DNA of 64,000 bases from Nitrospirota bacterium (lineage in GTDB: Bacteria > Nitrospirota > Nitrospiria > Nitrospirales > Nitrospiraceae). Location of the stretch: assembly GCA_030645475.1 (NCBI GenBank), contig JAUSMA010000061.1:1-64000 (forward strand), in the 5' to 3' direction. Both the position numbers and the translations under genes were made by a program. This document shows, in pieces, positions 35,324 to 45,298 of this stretch (its first letter is position 1; each line of letters starts with the position of its first letter). The notes beneath the pieces are model-generated. The model did no database searches, was not told the origin of the DNA, and saw only the letters and a program-made list of their open reading frames with translations.

Positions 35324-36679
35324 ATGAACAGAATAACTCAATGGTCGCGTTTCTCGAAAGAACATGCTCGTGGGTTTTTCGTCGCAAGAAGCAGGACCGC
35401 ATCGACGGGGTTCTTCTCGATGATCGCTCTCGCAGCGACAGGCACGATGGTTCTCGTCTGTTCAACGACTCATGCAGCCGGAAATGCTTCGGAGATCTAC
35501 ACGTTAGAGGGGATTGTCCAGCTGGCGTTGGAACACAATCCGACGATGGCAGGCGCGCAAGGGTTTATCGATCAGCAGCGTGGCCAACAAACCCTTGCGG
35601 GATCCTATCCCAATCCGACGGTAACTGGAAATACCGGAGTGGGAGAGATCAGAGATGCGGGACGGGCTCAAATCCGTGAATCGCTCGCACGGGAATCGTT
35701 GACCGAATATAACGCCACGATCGGGCAGCCCTTGGAATGGCCGGGGATGCGTGCCGCACGGCAGCGGGCGGCAGATGCCGGAGTGGCCACGGCGAATTCC
35801 GGTCTTACGGAAACCCGCTTGAATCTTATCGCCCAGGTCAAAGTGGCCTTCTACGATCTCCTGCTGGCTCAACAGGATGCCGGCTTGGCCAGGCAGAACC
35901 TCGACATCGTCGACGGGGTGGCCAGAATCGTCAAAGCACGGGTCAAATCAGGGGAAGCGCCTCAGTTTGAAGCGATCAAGGCCGAAGTTGAAGTCCTCAA
36001 GGCGCGGCAGCAGCTGGCGCGGGCGGACAATTCAGTCCGGATCAGTCGCGTCGTCGTAGATACCTACACCGGCGGCGTCCTGGGACTCTCCTATTCGGTG
36101 AACGGTGAGTTCGTCGGTATCCCGAAAGGCATTCACGTCGATCCCTTAATGACACGTATGCTGGACCAGCATCCCACCATTCAACGCCTGCTTCAATCGG
36201 TTGAACAATCAGAGTGGAAGCTCGAGTTCGAGCGGCAATCCCGGGTGCCGAACGTCACGGTGAACGGCAGTTACTGGCGGGAAATCGGCCGTGAAGCGTG
36301 GCAGGGAGGACTCTCGGTTCCGATCCCGACCTGGTATCGCCGCCAGGGGGAGATCGCCTCGGCGTTGGGCACCAAGCGACGTGAGGAGGCTGAACTGCTG
36401 CGGGCCCGCAACGAGCTTGTGCGAGCGGTGCATCAACATTATCAAGACGCCAGGACTACGGCTGAATTGATCGAGGTGTTCGACAAAGGTTTGTTGAAAC
36501 AAGCTCAGGAGGCTCTGCGGCTCGCGCAGTTCAGTTTTCAGCAGGGGGCGTCCAGCCTGTTGGAGGTCTTCGACGCGCAACGTGTGCAGCGACAGATTCA
36601 GATGGACTACGTGCAGGCTCGGTATGACTTGTCAGTGTCGCTGGCTCGGCTCGAACGAGCGGTCGGAGGGACGCTATGA
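35324..36679 (+). CDS. TolC-family outer-membrane factor of RND metal efflux (CzcC/CusC-like)
   Basis: A 451-residue exported protein with two tandem OEP repeats, the first starting at TLEGIVQLALEHNPTMAGAQ and the second near DPLMTRMLDQHPTIQRL. It forms the outer-membrane duct of a tripartite pump. The signal peptide region is long and includes a hydrophobic run (FFSMIALAATGTMVLV) near residue 40. The ATG at 35324 follows AAAGG. The adaptor gene overlaps its stop by four bases. No lipobox is apparent, unlike CusC. Confidence 0.85.
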   Translation: MNRITQWSRFSKEHARGFFVARSRTASTGFFSMIALAATGTMVLVCSTTHAAGNASEIYTLEGIVQLALEHNPTMAGAQGFIDQQRGQQTLAGSYPNPTVTGNTGVGEIRDAGRAQIRESLARESLTEYNATIGQPLEWPGMRAARQRAADAGVATANSGLTETRLNLIAQVKVAFYDLLLAQQDAGLARQNLDIVDGVARIVKARVKSGEAPQFEAIKAEVEVLKARQQLARADNSVRISRVVVDTYTGGVLGLSYSVNGEFVGIPKGIHVDPLMTRMLDQHPTIQRLLQSVEQSEWKLEFERQSRVPNVTVNGSYWREIGREAWQGGLSVPIPTWYRRQGEIASALGTKRREEAELLRARNELVRAVHQHYQDARTTAELIEVFDKGLLKQAQEALRLAQFSFQQGASSLLEVFDAQRVQRQIQMDYVQARYDLSVSLARLERAVGGTL

Positions 36680-37905
36680 GCGATACCGTCTGTGCCGCAC
36701 TGAGTCAGGCGTGGAGAGAGAGTTCGGCACGAGGTTTCACGGGCTCGGCTCTCGGTCTGCTCCTCGGCGCGGCAGCGGCAGTATTCGGTTGTGATGGTGC
36801 GCCGCCCACGTCTGCGGTTGCGCCGCAGCAGGCTGCCCCTGTCGAAGGACTCGTCCGTCTGTCGGCGAAAGAATCCTTGCGTGTCGGGGTGGCAGTTGCC
36901 CCGGTGGTTCGGAGCGAGTTCAGGACCCACCGGGAGTTTCCTGCTCTCGTCCAGCCGAATCAGCGCGCGATGGCTGATATTACCACCCTGGTCCGGGGCC
37001 GCGTCGTCGATGTCTACGCGGATCTTGGCCAACAGGTTGAAGCGAACGCCCTGCTGGCGATTCTCTATAGCAGCGACTTAGGCCTTGCCCAATCTGCGTA
37101 TCTCAAGGCGCGGGCTCGGCTCCACCTCGCAGAGCAGGCGTATGCGCGGGCGAAATTTCTCCTGAAAGAACAGGTGATCGGTGAAGCCGAAGCGCAACGT
37201 CGACAGGCGGAATTGCTCAGCATGCAAGCGGAAGAGCATGAGTCGCGAGACCGCTTGAAACTGCTGGGGATGGACGACGATCAATTTCTCCGTCTTGGCC
37301 GCAGCCGGAACATTCAATCCCATGTGCCGATCGTCGCACCCTTCGCCGGCCGCATCATCGGGCGCAACATGACGAGAGGTGAAGTCGTCGAGACGACCGA
37401 GAAGCTCTTTGTCATCGCCGACCTGTCGGAGGTCTGGGTGCTGGCCAACATTCCGGAACGGGATATTGCGTTCGTTCACGCCAGCCATGCTTCCGGAGGC
37501 CGACAGGTGGAGGTTCGGATCAATGCGTATCCGAAAGAGGTGATGACGGGCACCATTACTTATGTGGGCGATGTGCTGGACCCTGCCACTCGCACGATGC
37601 AAGTCCGGCTTGAGTTGCCGAACCCTGACGGGCGGCTCAAACCGGAAATGTTCGCGACAATCCGCCTCTCGTCCGAGCCCCAGCCTGACCAGCTCGTGGT
37701 GCCGGATGCCGCATTGCAGCAGGATCAGGGTCGGACATTTGTTTTTGTGCAACGGGATGCGGATACCTATGAAGCCCGTGATGTCCAGATCGGTGAATCC
37801 AACGGGATTGCCACGACCATACTCGGCGGCCTGAGCGAAGGAGATCCGATCGTGACGCACGGCGCCTTCCTCTTGAAATCTGAATTATTGAAGAAGCAAG
37901 TCTGA
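36676..37905 (+). CDS. RND periplasmic adaptor (CzcB/CusB-like)
   Basis: A 409-residue membrane-fusion protein linking the inner-membrane pump to the outer-membrane duct. A hydrophobic signal with possible lipobox (VFGCDG near residue 35) is followed by a barrel-sandwich hybrid domain (VRGRVVDVYADLGQQVEANALL), an alpha-hairpin (residues ~135-205) and a beta-barrel with VPIVAPFAGRIIGRN. No methionine-rich metal-binding N-terminus like CusB's is visible. Overlaps both neighbours. Confidence 0.85.
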   Translation: MSDTVCAALSQAWRESSARGFTGSALGLLLGAAAAVFGCDGAPPTSAVAPQQAAPVEGLVRLSAKESLRVGVAVAPVVRSEFRTHREFPALVQPNQRAMADITTLVRGRVVDVYADLGQQVEANALLAILYSSDLGLAQSAYLKARARLHLAEQAYARAKFLLKEQVIGEAEAQRRQAELLSMQAEEHESRDRLKLLGMDDDQFLRLGRSRNIQSHVPIVAPFAGRIIGRNMTRGEVVETTEKLFVIADLSEVWVLANIPERDIAFVHASHASGGRQVEVRINAYPKEVMTGTITYVGDVLDPATRTMQVRLELPNPDGRLKPEMFATIRLSSEPQPDQLVVPDAALQQDQGRTFVFVQRDADTYEARDVQIGESNGIATTILGGLSEGDPIVTHGAFLLKSELLKKQV

Positions 37906-40900
37906 TGGTCGCGCGACTCCTCGAACTGTCCCTCCGCCAGCGCATGCTTATCGTGATCTTTTCGATCATGATCGCGGCAGGAGGGCTCTACGCCTTTCGA
38001 ACCATTCCCATCGATGCCTTTCCCGACGTCACCAGCGTACTGGTGCAGGTGGTCACCAAGGCGCCCGGACTGTCGCCGGCAGAAGTCGAACGGCTGGTGA
38101 CCTATCCGATCGAACTACAGCTGACCGGTGTGCCCTCTTTGACGGAGCTGCGATCGCTGACCAAGGTCGGCCTGTCTCTCGTGACGATCGTCTTCGACGA
38201 TTCAATGGATATCAACCTCGCGCGCCAACTGGTGCTCGAACGGCTGATTGAAGTGAAGGAACTGCTCCCCCCTGGGGCGGAGCCGATGTTGGTGCCGAAC
38301 AGCACGGGACTCGGGGAGGTCTTCCAATATTATCTGGAGGCACCTTCACGTCCCGCGCAGGACCCTGCCGCGAATGAACGGGCATTGATCGATCAGCGCA
38401 CGATTCAGGATTGGGTCATTCGACCGCTGTTGAAGAGCACGCCGGAGGTCATCGACGTCAATTCGATGGGCGGCTATAGCAAGCAGTACCAGGTCCTGAT
38501 CGAGCCGGCAATGTTGCGCAAATACAACCTCACCCTCCACGACGTGTTTGAAGCCATCGCCAACAACAATGCCAATGCCGGCGGCGATATCCTGGAAAAA
38601 CATGCTGAGAAATACATCGTGCGGGGGGTCGGACTCATCCGCACCATTCAAGATATCGAACGCATCGTCGTGAAAGCCGTCGCAGGGACGCCGGTCTTTG
38701 TCGGCGATGTGGCCCAGGTACGGGTCGACCATGCCGTCCGGCATGGCGCCACAGTGCTGAACGGGGAGCGGGAGGTGGTGAGCGGTATCGTCCTGATGTT
38801 GCGGGGGGGCAATGCCCGCGACGTGGTCGAAAGCATCAAGGCTCGCATCGAGGACATTCATGCCAAGCAGTTGCTTCCCGATGGACTGAAGATCGTGCCG
38901 TTCTACGATCGGATCGAACTGATCAATGCGGCCTTGAGCACTGTCTATAAGGCGCTCGCGGAGGGGGTGGTGCTGGTTGTCATCGTCCTCTTTCTCTTTC
39001 TGGGCAACGTCCGGAGCGCGCTGATTGTCGTCGGTACCCTGGTTCTGGCCCCTCTGGCCACGTTCATCGTGATGGGCCAGGTCGGGCTGACGGCCAACCT
39101 CATGTCGCTGGGCGGATTGACCATTGCGATCGGCATGATCGTAGACGGATCCGTGGTGGTGGTCGAAAATGTCTATCGGCACCTCTCGCTGCAGCATGGC
39201 AACGTCAGGAAGCACAGCGAGGTGATCCTGGCGGCCGCGAAAGAGGTCGCGCAGCCGGTCGTGTTCGGCATCTTGATCATCATCATCGTGTTCCTGCCGG
39301 TGCTGTCCCTCCAGGGGATGGAAGGCAAGATGTTCAAGCCGTTGGCCTACACGATTATGATCGCGCTCCTGGTGTCGCTGGTCCTGTCGCTGACGCTGTC
39401 GCCGGTCCTCTGCTCCCTGATGTTGAAGCGGGGAAGCGAAGAAGATCCCTGGATCGTCCGCTGGGTCAAGCGTCTCTATGCACCGTCACTTCGCTGGGCG
39501 CTCGGGAATGGGAAGATTGTGCTCAGCCTGGCAGTCGGATTGCTCCTGTCCAGCCTAGTCCTCGTGCCATTTTTGGGAAGTGAGTTCATTCCGACCTTGA
39601 ATGAGGGCTCCGTCGCTCCCCAAACTATCCGGCTTCCCAGCGTGTCGCTGCAGGCCTCCATCGAGATCGAAAAAGACATGCAACGCGCGATGCTGGAATT
39701 CCCGGAAGTCGAAATGGTGCTGTCCAAGATCGGCAGAACCGAATTGGGGAACGACCCGCAAGAGGCCAACGAAAGCGATCCCGTCGTACGGCTTCGCCCG
39801 CTCGATCAATGGACGACTGCCCGCACGATGCCGGAACTGATGCAGAAGTTCCGTGAACGGTTGACGCGGGTCCCCGGCGCCACCTTCCTGATCAGTCAGC
39901 CCATTCAGCAGCGGGTCGATGAGTTGATTTCAGGGGTGCGGACGGAAGCGACGGTCAAGTTATTCGGTGACGATCTGGAGCTGTTGCGGCTCAAAGCGAA
40001 CGACATCGCCGGCGTGCTGGCGACCGTGCGCGGGGTGCGGGACATCAAGGTCGAGCAAGTGTTCGGGCAGCCCTACCTGACGATCGATATCGACCGCGGC
40101 AAGATCGCCCGGCACGGCATCAACGTCGCCGATGTGCGGGAGATCATCACGACGGCGATCGGCGGGAGCGCCGCCACCCGTGTGTATGAAGGCCAGCAAC
40201 GGTTCGATCTGTTCGTCCGTTTTCCGGAACAGTACCGGAACAGTGCCGAGACCATCGGCAATATTCTCCTGACTGACGCATCCGGCAGGCTGGTTCCCCT
40301 TGGCGATCTGGGGACGGTTCGGGTGGAGGAGGGGCCTGGACGGATCAGCCGCGAACGGCTACAGCGCTACGTGTCTATCGGGTTCAACACGCTGGGGCGT
40401 GACATCGGCAGCCTGGTGTCCGAGGCTCAGGAGAAAATTACCGCACAGGTGGCGCTTCCGTCCGGCTACACGATCACGTGGGGAGGGTCGTTCGAAAACA
40501 TGGAACGGGCGATGTCCAGGCTCAAGATCATTGTGCCCATGACCATCGGGCTCATCTTTCTATTGCTGTACTCGTCGTTCGATTCGCTCCGTCAGGCCAC
40601 ACTGATCATCCTGAATCTGCCTTTCGCCTTGGTGGGTGGGGTCGTGGCGCTGTGGCTGACGGGGGAGTATCTTAGCGTGCCTGCCTCCATCGGCTTCATC
40701 AACCTCTTCGGTGTGGCCGTCCTGAACGGCATTGTGTTGGTCTCGTATATGAACACGTTGCGTGACGAGGGCCGCAGTCTGGACGAGGCCGTGGTGGTCG
40801 GTTGTCTGCTCAGGCTGCGCCCAGTCCTCATGACGGCATTGGTTGCGCTGCTGGGCTTGCTGCCACTCGCATTTGCCCGTGGCATCGGTTCTGAGGTGCA

Positions 40901-41117
40901 ACGGCCTTTGGCGATTGTCGTCATCGGAGGACTCGTCAGTTCCACGTTACTGACATTGATTGTGTTGCCGGTGCTGTATCGGTGGATGGAGGGACGGGTC
41001 GCGGCTCCGGTCCCTGCAACGGAGTCCGATGTCGACGAGGCTGCGGTGTCTCCGAGCGTTTCCGCAACCGGCAATGGTCACGCGGACGGAGTAGAACCGG
41101 TCTCGTTGCATTCGTAG
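37905..41117 (+). CDS. Heavy-metal RND efflux pump (CzcA/CusA family)
   Basis: A 1070-residue inner-membrane proton-driven pump with twelve helices and two large periplasmic loops. Early HME-RND landmarks are DAFPDVTSVLVQV and PGLSPAEVERLVTYPIE. The helix-4 motif reads AIGMIVDGSVVVVEN, which resembles CzcA-like more than CusA-like members but does not fix the metal. The C-terminal ~35 residues are a cytoplasmic tail. Its ATG shares one base with the adaptor stop. Candidate substrates: divalent cations or copper. Confidence 0.9.
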   Translation: MVARLLELSLRQRMLIVIFSIMIAAGGLYAFRTIPIDAFPDVTSVLVQVVTKAPGLSPAEVERLVTYPIELQLTGVPSLTELRSLTKVGLSLVTIVFDDSMDINLARQLVLERLIEVKELLPPGAEPMLVPNSTGLGEVFQYYLEAPSRPAQDPAANERALIDQRTIQDWVIRPLLKSTPEVIDVNSMGGYSKQYQVLIEPAMLRKYNLTLHDVFEAIANNNANAGGDILEKHAEKYIVRGVGLIRTIQDIERIVVKAVAGTPVFVGDVAQVRVDHAVRHGATVLNGEREVVSGIVLMLRGGNARDVVESIKARIEDIHAKQLLPDGLKIVPFYDRIELINAALSTVYKALAEGVVLVVIVLFLFLGNVRSALIVVGTLVLAPLATFIVMGQVGLTANLMSLGGLTIAIGMIVDGSVVVVENVYRHLSLQHGNVRKHSEVILAAAKEVAQPVVFGILIIIIVFLPVLSLQGMEGKMFKPLAYTIMIALLVSLVLSLTLSPVLCSLMLKRGSEEDPWIVRWVKRLYAPSLRWALGNGKIVLSLAVGLLLSSLVLVPFLGSEFIPTLNEGSVAPQTIRLPSVSLQASIEIEKDMQRAMLEFPEVEMVLSKIGRTELGNDPQEANESDPVVRLRPLDQWTTARTMPELMQKFRERLTRVPGATFLISQPIQQRVDELISGVRTEATVKLFGDDLELLRLKANDIAGVLATVRGVRDIKVEQVFGQPYLTIDIDRGKIARHGINVADVREIITTAIGGSAATRVYEGQQRFDLFVRFPEQYRNSAETIGNILLTDASGRLVPLGDLGTVRVEEGPGRISRERLQRYVSIGFNTLGRDIGSLVSEAQEKITAQVALPSGYTITWGGSFENMERAMSRLKIIVPMTIGLIFLLLYSSFDSLRQATLIILNLPFALVGGVVALWLTGEYLSVPASIGFINLFGVAVLNGIVLVSYMNTLRDEGRSLDEAVVVGCLLRLRPVLMTALVALLGLLPLAFARGIGSEVQRPLAIVVIGGLVSSTLLTLIVLPVLYRWMEGRVAAPVPATESDVDEAAVSPSVSATGNGHADGVEPVSLHS

Positions 41118-41188
41118 TTCGAAAATGCTGGGATATCGATCTTGTAGAAAGAGCCGCGAGGCGAACGATCTGAAGAGAGTGGGGTGAG

Positions 41189-41503
41189 ATGGGTTGGTTC
41201 TATTTGTGTGTGGCGGGACTGCTGGAAATAGGCTGGGCGATCGGATTGAAATATACGGAGGGATTCTCACGTCCATGGCCCAGTGCCTGGACGCTGTTGG
41301 CTATGGTTGGCAGCTTCTATTTTCTGGCGCTGGGGTTACGAACCATTCCGGTCGGGACCGGCTATGCCGTATGGACCGGGATCGGAGCCGTCGGGACTGC
41401 CACATTGGGGATTCTCTTATTTGCCGAGTCGACGGCTCTTCCACGGTTGGCCTCACTTGCCTTAATTATTCTGGGAATCCTCGGTCTCAAAGCCAGTTCA
41501 TAG
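41189..41503 (+). CDS. SMR-family exporter, SugE/Gdx type
   Basis: A 104-residue four-helix membrane protein of the small multidrug resistance family. The first helix contains LLEIGWAIGLKYTEGF, with the essential glutamate and the KYTEGF signature of the guanidinium (Gdx/SugE) branch. The GTAVWTGIGAVGT-like segment (GYAVWTGIGAVGTA) agrees. It likely exports guanidinium against protons. No guanidine riboswitch was recognised in the 72-base leader. Its TAG stop codon is the first three bases bordering a palindromic repeat element. Confidence 0.88.
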   Translation: MGWFYLCVAGLLEIGWAIGLKYTEGFSRPWPSAWTLLAMVGSFYFLALGLRTIPVGTGYAVWTGIGAVGTATLGILLFAESTALPRLASLALIILGILGLKASS

Positions 41504-41629
41504 CAGGCTGCTGAAAATGTCCGTCAGCTTCGTTCTCAGCTCATCGAAATCCTCAACGTACCACTGAGGGTACGCCTCCGGTTTCGATTCGCCTGCGGCC
41601 TTGCTGAACGAACATTTTGAGCAGCCTGC
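41503..41629. repeat. Nested palindromic repeat element, copy A
   Basis: A ~127-bp element with imperfect terminal inverted repeats of about 26 bp: the left end begins GCAGGCTGCTGAAAATG and the right end finishes CATTTTGAGCAGCCTGC. Inside is a second stem (CGTACC/GGTACG) flanked by ATCGAAA/TTTCGAT. Copies B and C lie at 54949-55073 and 57911-58033. Copy A has C/G where B and C have A/T in the terminal arm, on both sides, so pairing is preserved. Confidence 0.85.
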
Positions 41630-41687
41630 GAATGCGTGTCCTGTTATCCCATAACATTCGACAAGGGCGATCTTCTCTGTCGCGGAC

Positions 41688-41696
41688 TGCTATAAT
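41688..41696 (+). promoter_or_regulatory. Extended -10 promoter of the pseudouridine synthase gene
   Basis: TGCTATAAT, an extended -10 with a perfect hexamer, 52 bases before the start codon. No strong -35. A short inverted repeat (TGTTAT-CCC-ATAACA, 41642-41656) lies just upstream and could be an operator. Confidence 0.45.
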
Positions 41697-41747
41697 CCGA
41701 AGTCGTCGGCTTTCAGCGATCACTTTTCAAAATGGATAGGGTTCAGA

Positions 41748-42485
41748 ATGGCACAAAAGTCTTCTTTATCGTCTAAACGGTTTACGGTGGATCGATTGCT
41801 CTCGAAGCTTGGTGTGGCGTCCCGGAGTATGAGTCAGGAATGGGTCCGTGCAGGACGAGTGCGCATCAATGGTCGAGTTGTGCAGGACCCGGCTACGTGG
41901 GTCCTGTGGCCGAAAGATGCCATCGCGGTCGATGACAAGCCGATTCAAGATTCGGCCAAGCGATTGATTCTCTTTCATAAACCCAAAGGGGTCATCACCA
42001 CACATAGCGACGAAAAAGATCGTCAGACCATCTTCGATCTATTGCCGGCAGACTTGGGCTATCTGCATGCGGTCGGGAGACTCGATCAGGCGACCAGTGG
42101 GTTACTGCTGCTCACCAACGATTCGACTGTATCGAGTTATCTCACCGATCCTGGTCATAAAGTGATGAGGACTTATTTGGTCTCCGTGCGGGGAGAGTTC
42201 ACTGAGGCCCAAGCGACAGAGGCCGTAGCCGGAGTAGTCGAGGAGGGCGAGCGCCTCCAGTGTCATACCGTGAAGATTCAGAAGAGCTCCGGACGCGAAT
42301 CCCATCTGGAAGTGGTCCTGGTCCAGGGGAAGAATCGTGAAATCAGACGGCTGTTCTTGGCCTTGGGGCATGAAGTAACCAGACTTAGGCGCATTCAATA
42401 TGGGCCGTTCAAATTAGAGGAACTCCCACCGGGCGCTTGGCGCGAGATCCCAATCGCGGACGCAAGAAAATTGCTCAAGCTGTAA
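41748..42485 (+). CDS. rRNA pseudouridine synthase (RsuA/RluB family)
   Basis: A 245-residue RNA-modifying enzyme. An N-terminal S4 domain (RFTVDRLLSKLGVASRSMSQ, WVRAGRVRINGRVV) precedes the catalytic domain with the aspartate in VGRLDQATSGLLLLTND and later GKNREIRRLFLALGHEV. This layout fits RluB/RsuA, but which uridine is modified cannot be told from sequence alone. Probably monocistronic, with copy A of the palindromic repeat upstream. Confidence 0.9.
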   Translation: MAQKSSLSSKRFTVDRLLSKLGVASRSMSQEWVRAGRVRINGRVVQDPATWVLWPKDAIAVDDKPIQDSAKRLILFHKPKGVITTHSDEKDRQTIFDLLPADLGYLHAVGRLDQATSGLLLLTNDSTVSSYLTDPGHKVMRTYLVSVRGEFTEAQATEAVAGVVEEGERLQCHTVKIQKSSGRESHLEVVLVQGKNREIRRLFLALGHEVTRLRRIQYGPFKLEELPPGAWREIPIADARKLLKL

Positions 42486-42697
42486 CCTGCCTTCCGACCC
42501 CCTCTTCTGTAGAGTGGAATTATTCTTCGCATCAACGTAGATTGCCAGCCCAGGGCACTTGTACACGTAGGATTGTGCCGTCGACAGCCCGCTGTCGTTC
42601 ATCTCAGACCAATACGCTAGACACCTCCGCACTGAATCTACGCGGACTACTCCTGTTCCAGCATTTTTGAGTCACCTTTTTTCGTAGGAGAAGCACT

Positions 42698-45160
42698 ATG
42701 GCCTCGACGACTTCAGGCAAGGGCAACGTTCACAGAGCGATGGGGATGAGAGCCGCCGCCCTCGTCGTGATGTTAGGGATGGTCGTAGGCTGTAGTGGCA
42801 GCGACACGGCTACTCCTGCTCCTGCCACCTCTTCCGTTGCATGTCTATCGAGTACGATTGGTCCGGCAGGCTGCACGCTCACAGGGCCCGATGGCGTACA
42901 AGTCGTGGTGCCAGCCGGTGCATTGAGCCAGCCGACCACCATCGGCATTGTGCGTAACCCTCCAGTCGGCGCGCCGGCGCCCCTGCAAGAGGGCAACGCC
43001 CCAGCCGGCCCGGTCTATGAGTTCACGCCGCACGATTTGGTCTTCAACGTACCAGTGACGATCCGCATACCGGTGCCGGCAAACGGAGTCGGGCTAGAAG
43101 TCTTCATGGCCAGCCTCGGTGCGGATTGGCAGGTGAATAACGCCACTCTGGTCAACGGCTTCGCCGAGTGGCAGCGGAACAGTTTCTCCTTCGGCATGGC
43201 GGGGTTGGCTTGTGCTCCTCAGGCGGGTGACCCGTATCCCTGTTCTTACCCGTCTGGCGGAGCGAGGGTCACGGCTACGCCGAGCGCAGCCATTACTCAG
43301 ATCGCTCCAGGCTGGCTTAATTTTGGAAGTGGAAGTGCAGGGTCCTGGCGCGTGAATCCTCCCGGTGGTACGGTCAGTGTGACCTTGCACTATCGCGCCG
43401 CGCCCGATTGCAGCGCCGTCGGCGGCGGCGGACTGTCCGGAAACGTGAGATTGATACGCTGGAATCCGGCTGTTCCGTTGAATACACCTGGCAGAGTCAC
43501 GACCGTGTTCGACCAACCAGTCACGCTTATCCAGGAACAGGTAATCCCGCCTATCGGAACTATGAGCCACGGCGGCGGCCCCACTTTCCGCGGCGTGGGC
43601 AGCACGACGGTCGACATATCCTCGCACCTCGGCGATGCGACCAACGCGTTTGGCTTTACGTTTTCCTGCCAACGTCCAGGTCATCCCGTGCATACAGGAG
43701 GCGATCTTGTCACGATCATCGGGCCCATGCCTGCACCTAGCGCGACGTTCACCATCGGTGGCACGGTCAGCGGCCTGACTAGTTCTGGACTGGTGCTACA
43801 GAACAATGGCGTCGATGATTTGATTGTGCCTGCGAACGCTTCTTCCTTTACCTTCAACACAGCCGTCGCGGCAGGCACATCTTACGCCGTGACTGTAAGG
43901 CTCCCCCAACCAACTGGCCTGAACTGTACCGTGCTGAGTGGCATTAACACGGCCAACGGCAACGTCACGAATGTGGCGGTGAGCTGCAGCCCCGTCAGCG
44001 GTCCAGTGCCGTTGGCTGCGACGGCGATTGCGGCTGGTTTCTGGAATTCGCTGGCCGTGGCGACCGACGGTACCGTCTGGGCCTGGGGCTACCTCGTTGA
44101 TCCCACGACTGGCGGCTACAAGAGCGCGGCTCCATGGGCCACGACGCCCGTGCGGGTGCAGGGGTTGACGGGTGTGAGGACTGTCGCTTTGTCCAGTGAA
44201 TCTGGAGCGTTCTACGCGCTGCACACCGACGGCACGGTCTCAGCCTGGGGCCGCAACGATGTCGGTCAATTGGGCGACCGCACGACCACGACACGTACGA
44301 CGCCTGTCAAGGTGCAGCAGGGTGTAGGCCTGGATATGGATGAGGTCTGCTCGATCGCAGCCGGTTCAAACATGTTGCTCATGGCCCGCGAGACAGGCTG
44401 CTCTCCCGGCAACCGTTCCATTAGCTTCGGCCCGTGGATCGTCGGTCTGTTTAGCGGCCAGAACTTTGGCGGCGATAACGCTACTGGATTCCCGTTCAAC
44501 GGGGCCATCGCGAAACTCCCGTCAGGTTGGCCGGTGGGGCAGACGGCAGGGCAGACCGCGAGCGTTATGACGGTGCCTGACGCCGCTAATGTCGGTGGTG
44601 CGGTCGCTATTACGACCGGTCGAGGTGACGGGTATGTGTGGGGCGCTAACGGCAGCAATCGTTTGGGGGCTGGCCCCTCGGTCTCCTTTGTGGGAGGTGC
44701 AACCGGCCCAGTACTTGGGGGCTGGTCAGGCTTTGTCCCCCTTGAGATTGGTCGTGATTTTGCGATCGCGGTTGACGAAACCGGTACCTTGAATAGCGTC
44801 GGTCGCAACGCGGAAGGGCAGCTCGGCGACGGTACGATGACCAGCAGAACGACGATGGCGCCGGTACTCGGGCTTCCCGCATTTCCTGTGACAGCGTATA
44901 GTGCCGGCCAGGTGAGCGCGGCTGCTATTGTGAACGGACAACTATGGGCCTGGGGTTGGAACGACTTCAGCGGCGGCGTCGCCGTCACCAGGCCTGGACG
45001 CGTGGGCACAGGAACAGGCTTCACTCAGGTTTCGGTCGGTGACATGCATTCACTGGCCATCGGCCCTGGTGGAGAGGTCTATTCCTGGGGTGTTGGCACC
45101 AACGGTGGCCTCGGCAGAAGCGGCAGCGGAAGCCTCCCAGCCGTTGTCATGCGGCCCTGA
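42698..45160 (+). CDS. Large lipoprotein with ZU5-like and RCC1-like repeats
   Basis: An 820-residue exported lipoprotein (lipobox VVGCSG near residue 32). A ZU5-like region (GPDGVQVVVPAGALSQP, EFTPHDLVFNVPVTIRIPVP) leads; a middle beta-rich part follows (residues ~170-430). The C-terminal half holds RCC1/alpha-tubulin-suppressor repeats, recognised by AWG(Y/R)N and LGDGT(M/T)TSRTT blocks such as VSAWGRNDVGQLGD. RCC1 repeats form a seven-bladed propeller. TAGGAG precedes the ATG. A strong terminator follows. Surface display is likely; the ligand is unknown. Confidence 0.75.
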   Translation: MASTTSGKGNVHRAMGMRAAALVVMLGMVVGCSGSDTATPAPATSSVACLSSTIGPAGCTLTGPDGVQVVVPAGALSQPTTIGIVRNPPVGAPAPLQEGNAPAGPVYEFTPHDLVFNVPVTIRIPVPANGVGLEVFMASLGADWQVNNATLVNGFAEWQRNSFSFGMAGLACAPQAGDPYPCSYPSGGARVTATPSAAITQIAPGWLNFGSGSAGSWRVNPPGGTVSVTLHYRAAPDCSAVGGGGLSGNVRLIRWNPAVPLNTPGRVTTVFDQPVTLIQEQVIPPIGTMSHGGGPTFRGVGSTTVDISSHLGDATNAFGFTFSCQRPGHPVHTGGDLVTIIGPMPAPSATFTIGGTVSGLTSSGLVLQNNGVDDLIVPANASSFTFNTAVAAGTSYAVTVRLPQPTGLNCTVLSGINTANGNVTNVAVSCSPVSGPVPLAATAIAAGFWNSLAVATDGTVWAWGYLVDPTTGGYKSAAPWATTPVRVQGLTGVRTVALSSESGAFYALHTDGTVSAWGRNDVGQLGDRTTTTRTTPVKVQQGVGLDMDEVCSIAAGSNMLLMARETGCSPGNRSISFGPWIVGLFSGQNFGGDNATGFPFNGAIAKLPSGWPVGQTAGQTASVMTVPDAANVGGAVAITTGRGDGYVWGANGSNRLGAGPSVSFVGGATGPVLGGWSGFVPLEIGRDFAIAVDETGTLNSVGRNAEGQLGDGTMTSRTTMAPVLGLPAFPVTAYSAGQVSAAAIVNGQLWAWGWNDFSGGVAVTRPGRVGTGTGFTQVSVGDMHSLAIGPGGEVYSWGVGTNGGLGRSGSGSLPAVVMRP

Positions 45161-45187
45161 TTGCGCGCAATAGCGAATCATGAAGAA

Positions 45188-45235
45188 GGGCCGCACGTTT
45201 GATCGTCAAACGTGCGGCCCCTTTCTTTTGTTTTG
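45188..45235 (+). terminator. Rho-independent terminator of the RCC1-repeat gene
   Basis: A perfect 15-bp stem (45188-45202 with 45206-45220, loop TCG) followed by a T-rich run CTTTCTTTTGTTTTG. It lies 27 bases past the stop codon. Confidence 0.9.
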
Positions 45236-45298
45236 AAGCAGCCGTGGTGGCTTGCAGGTCAGCAGGATGCAGGCAGATGGGTGGGATGGCGGGCCGCT

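Noticed and set aside
41118-41188. Guanidine riboswitch before the SugE-like gene
   Set aside because: The 71-base leader shows no convincing paired ACGR hairpins and is too short for the ykkC class.
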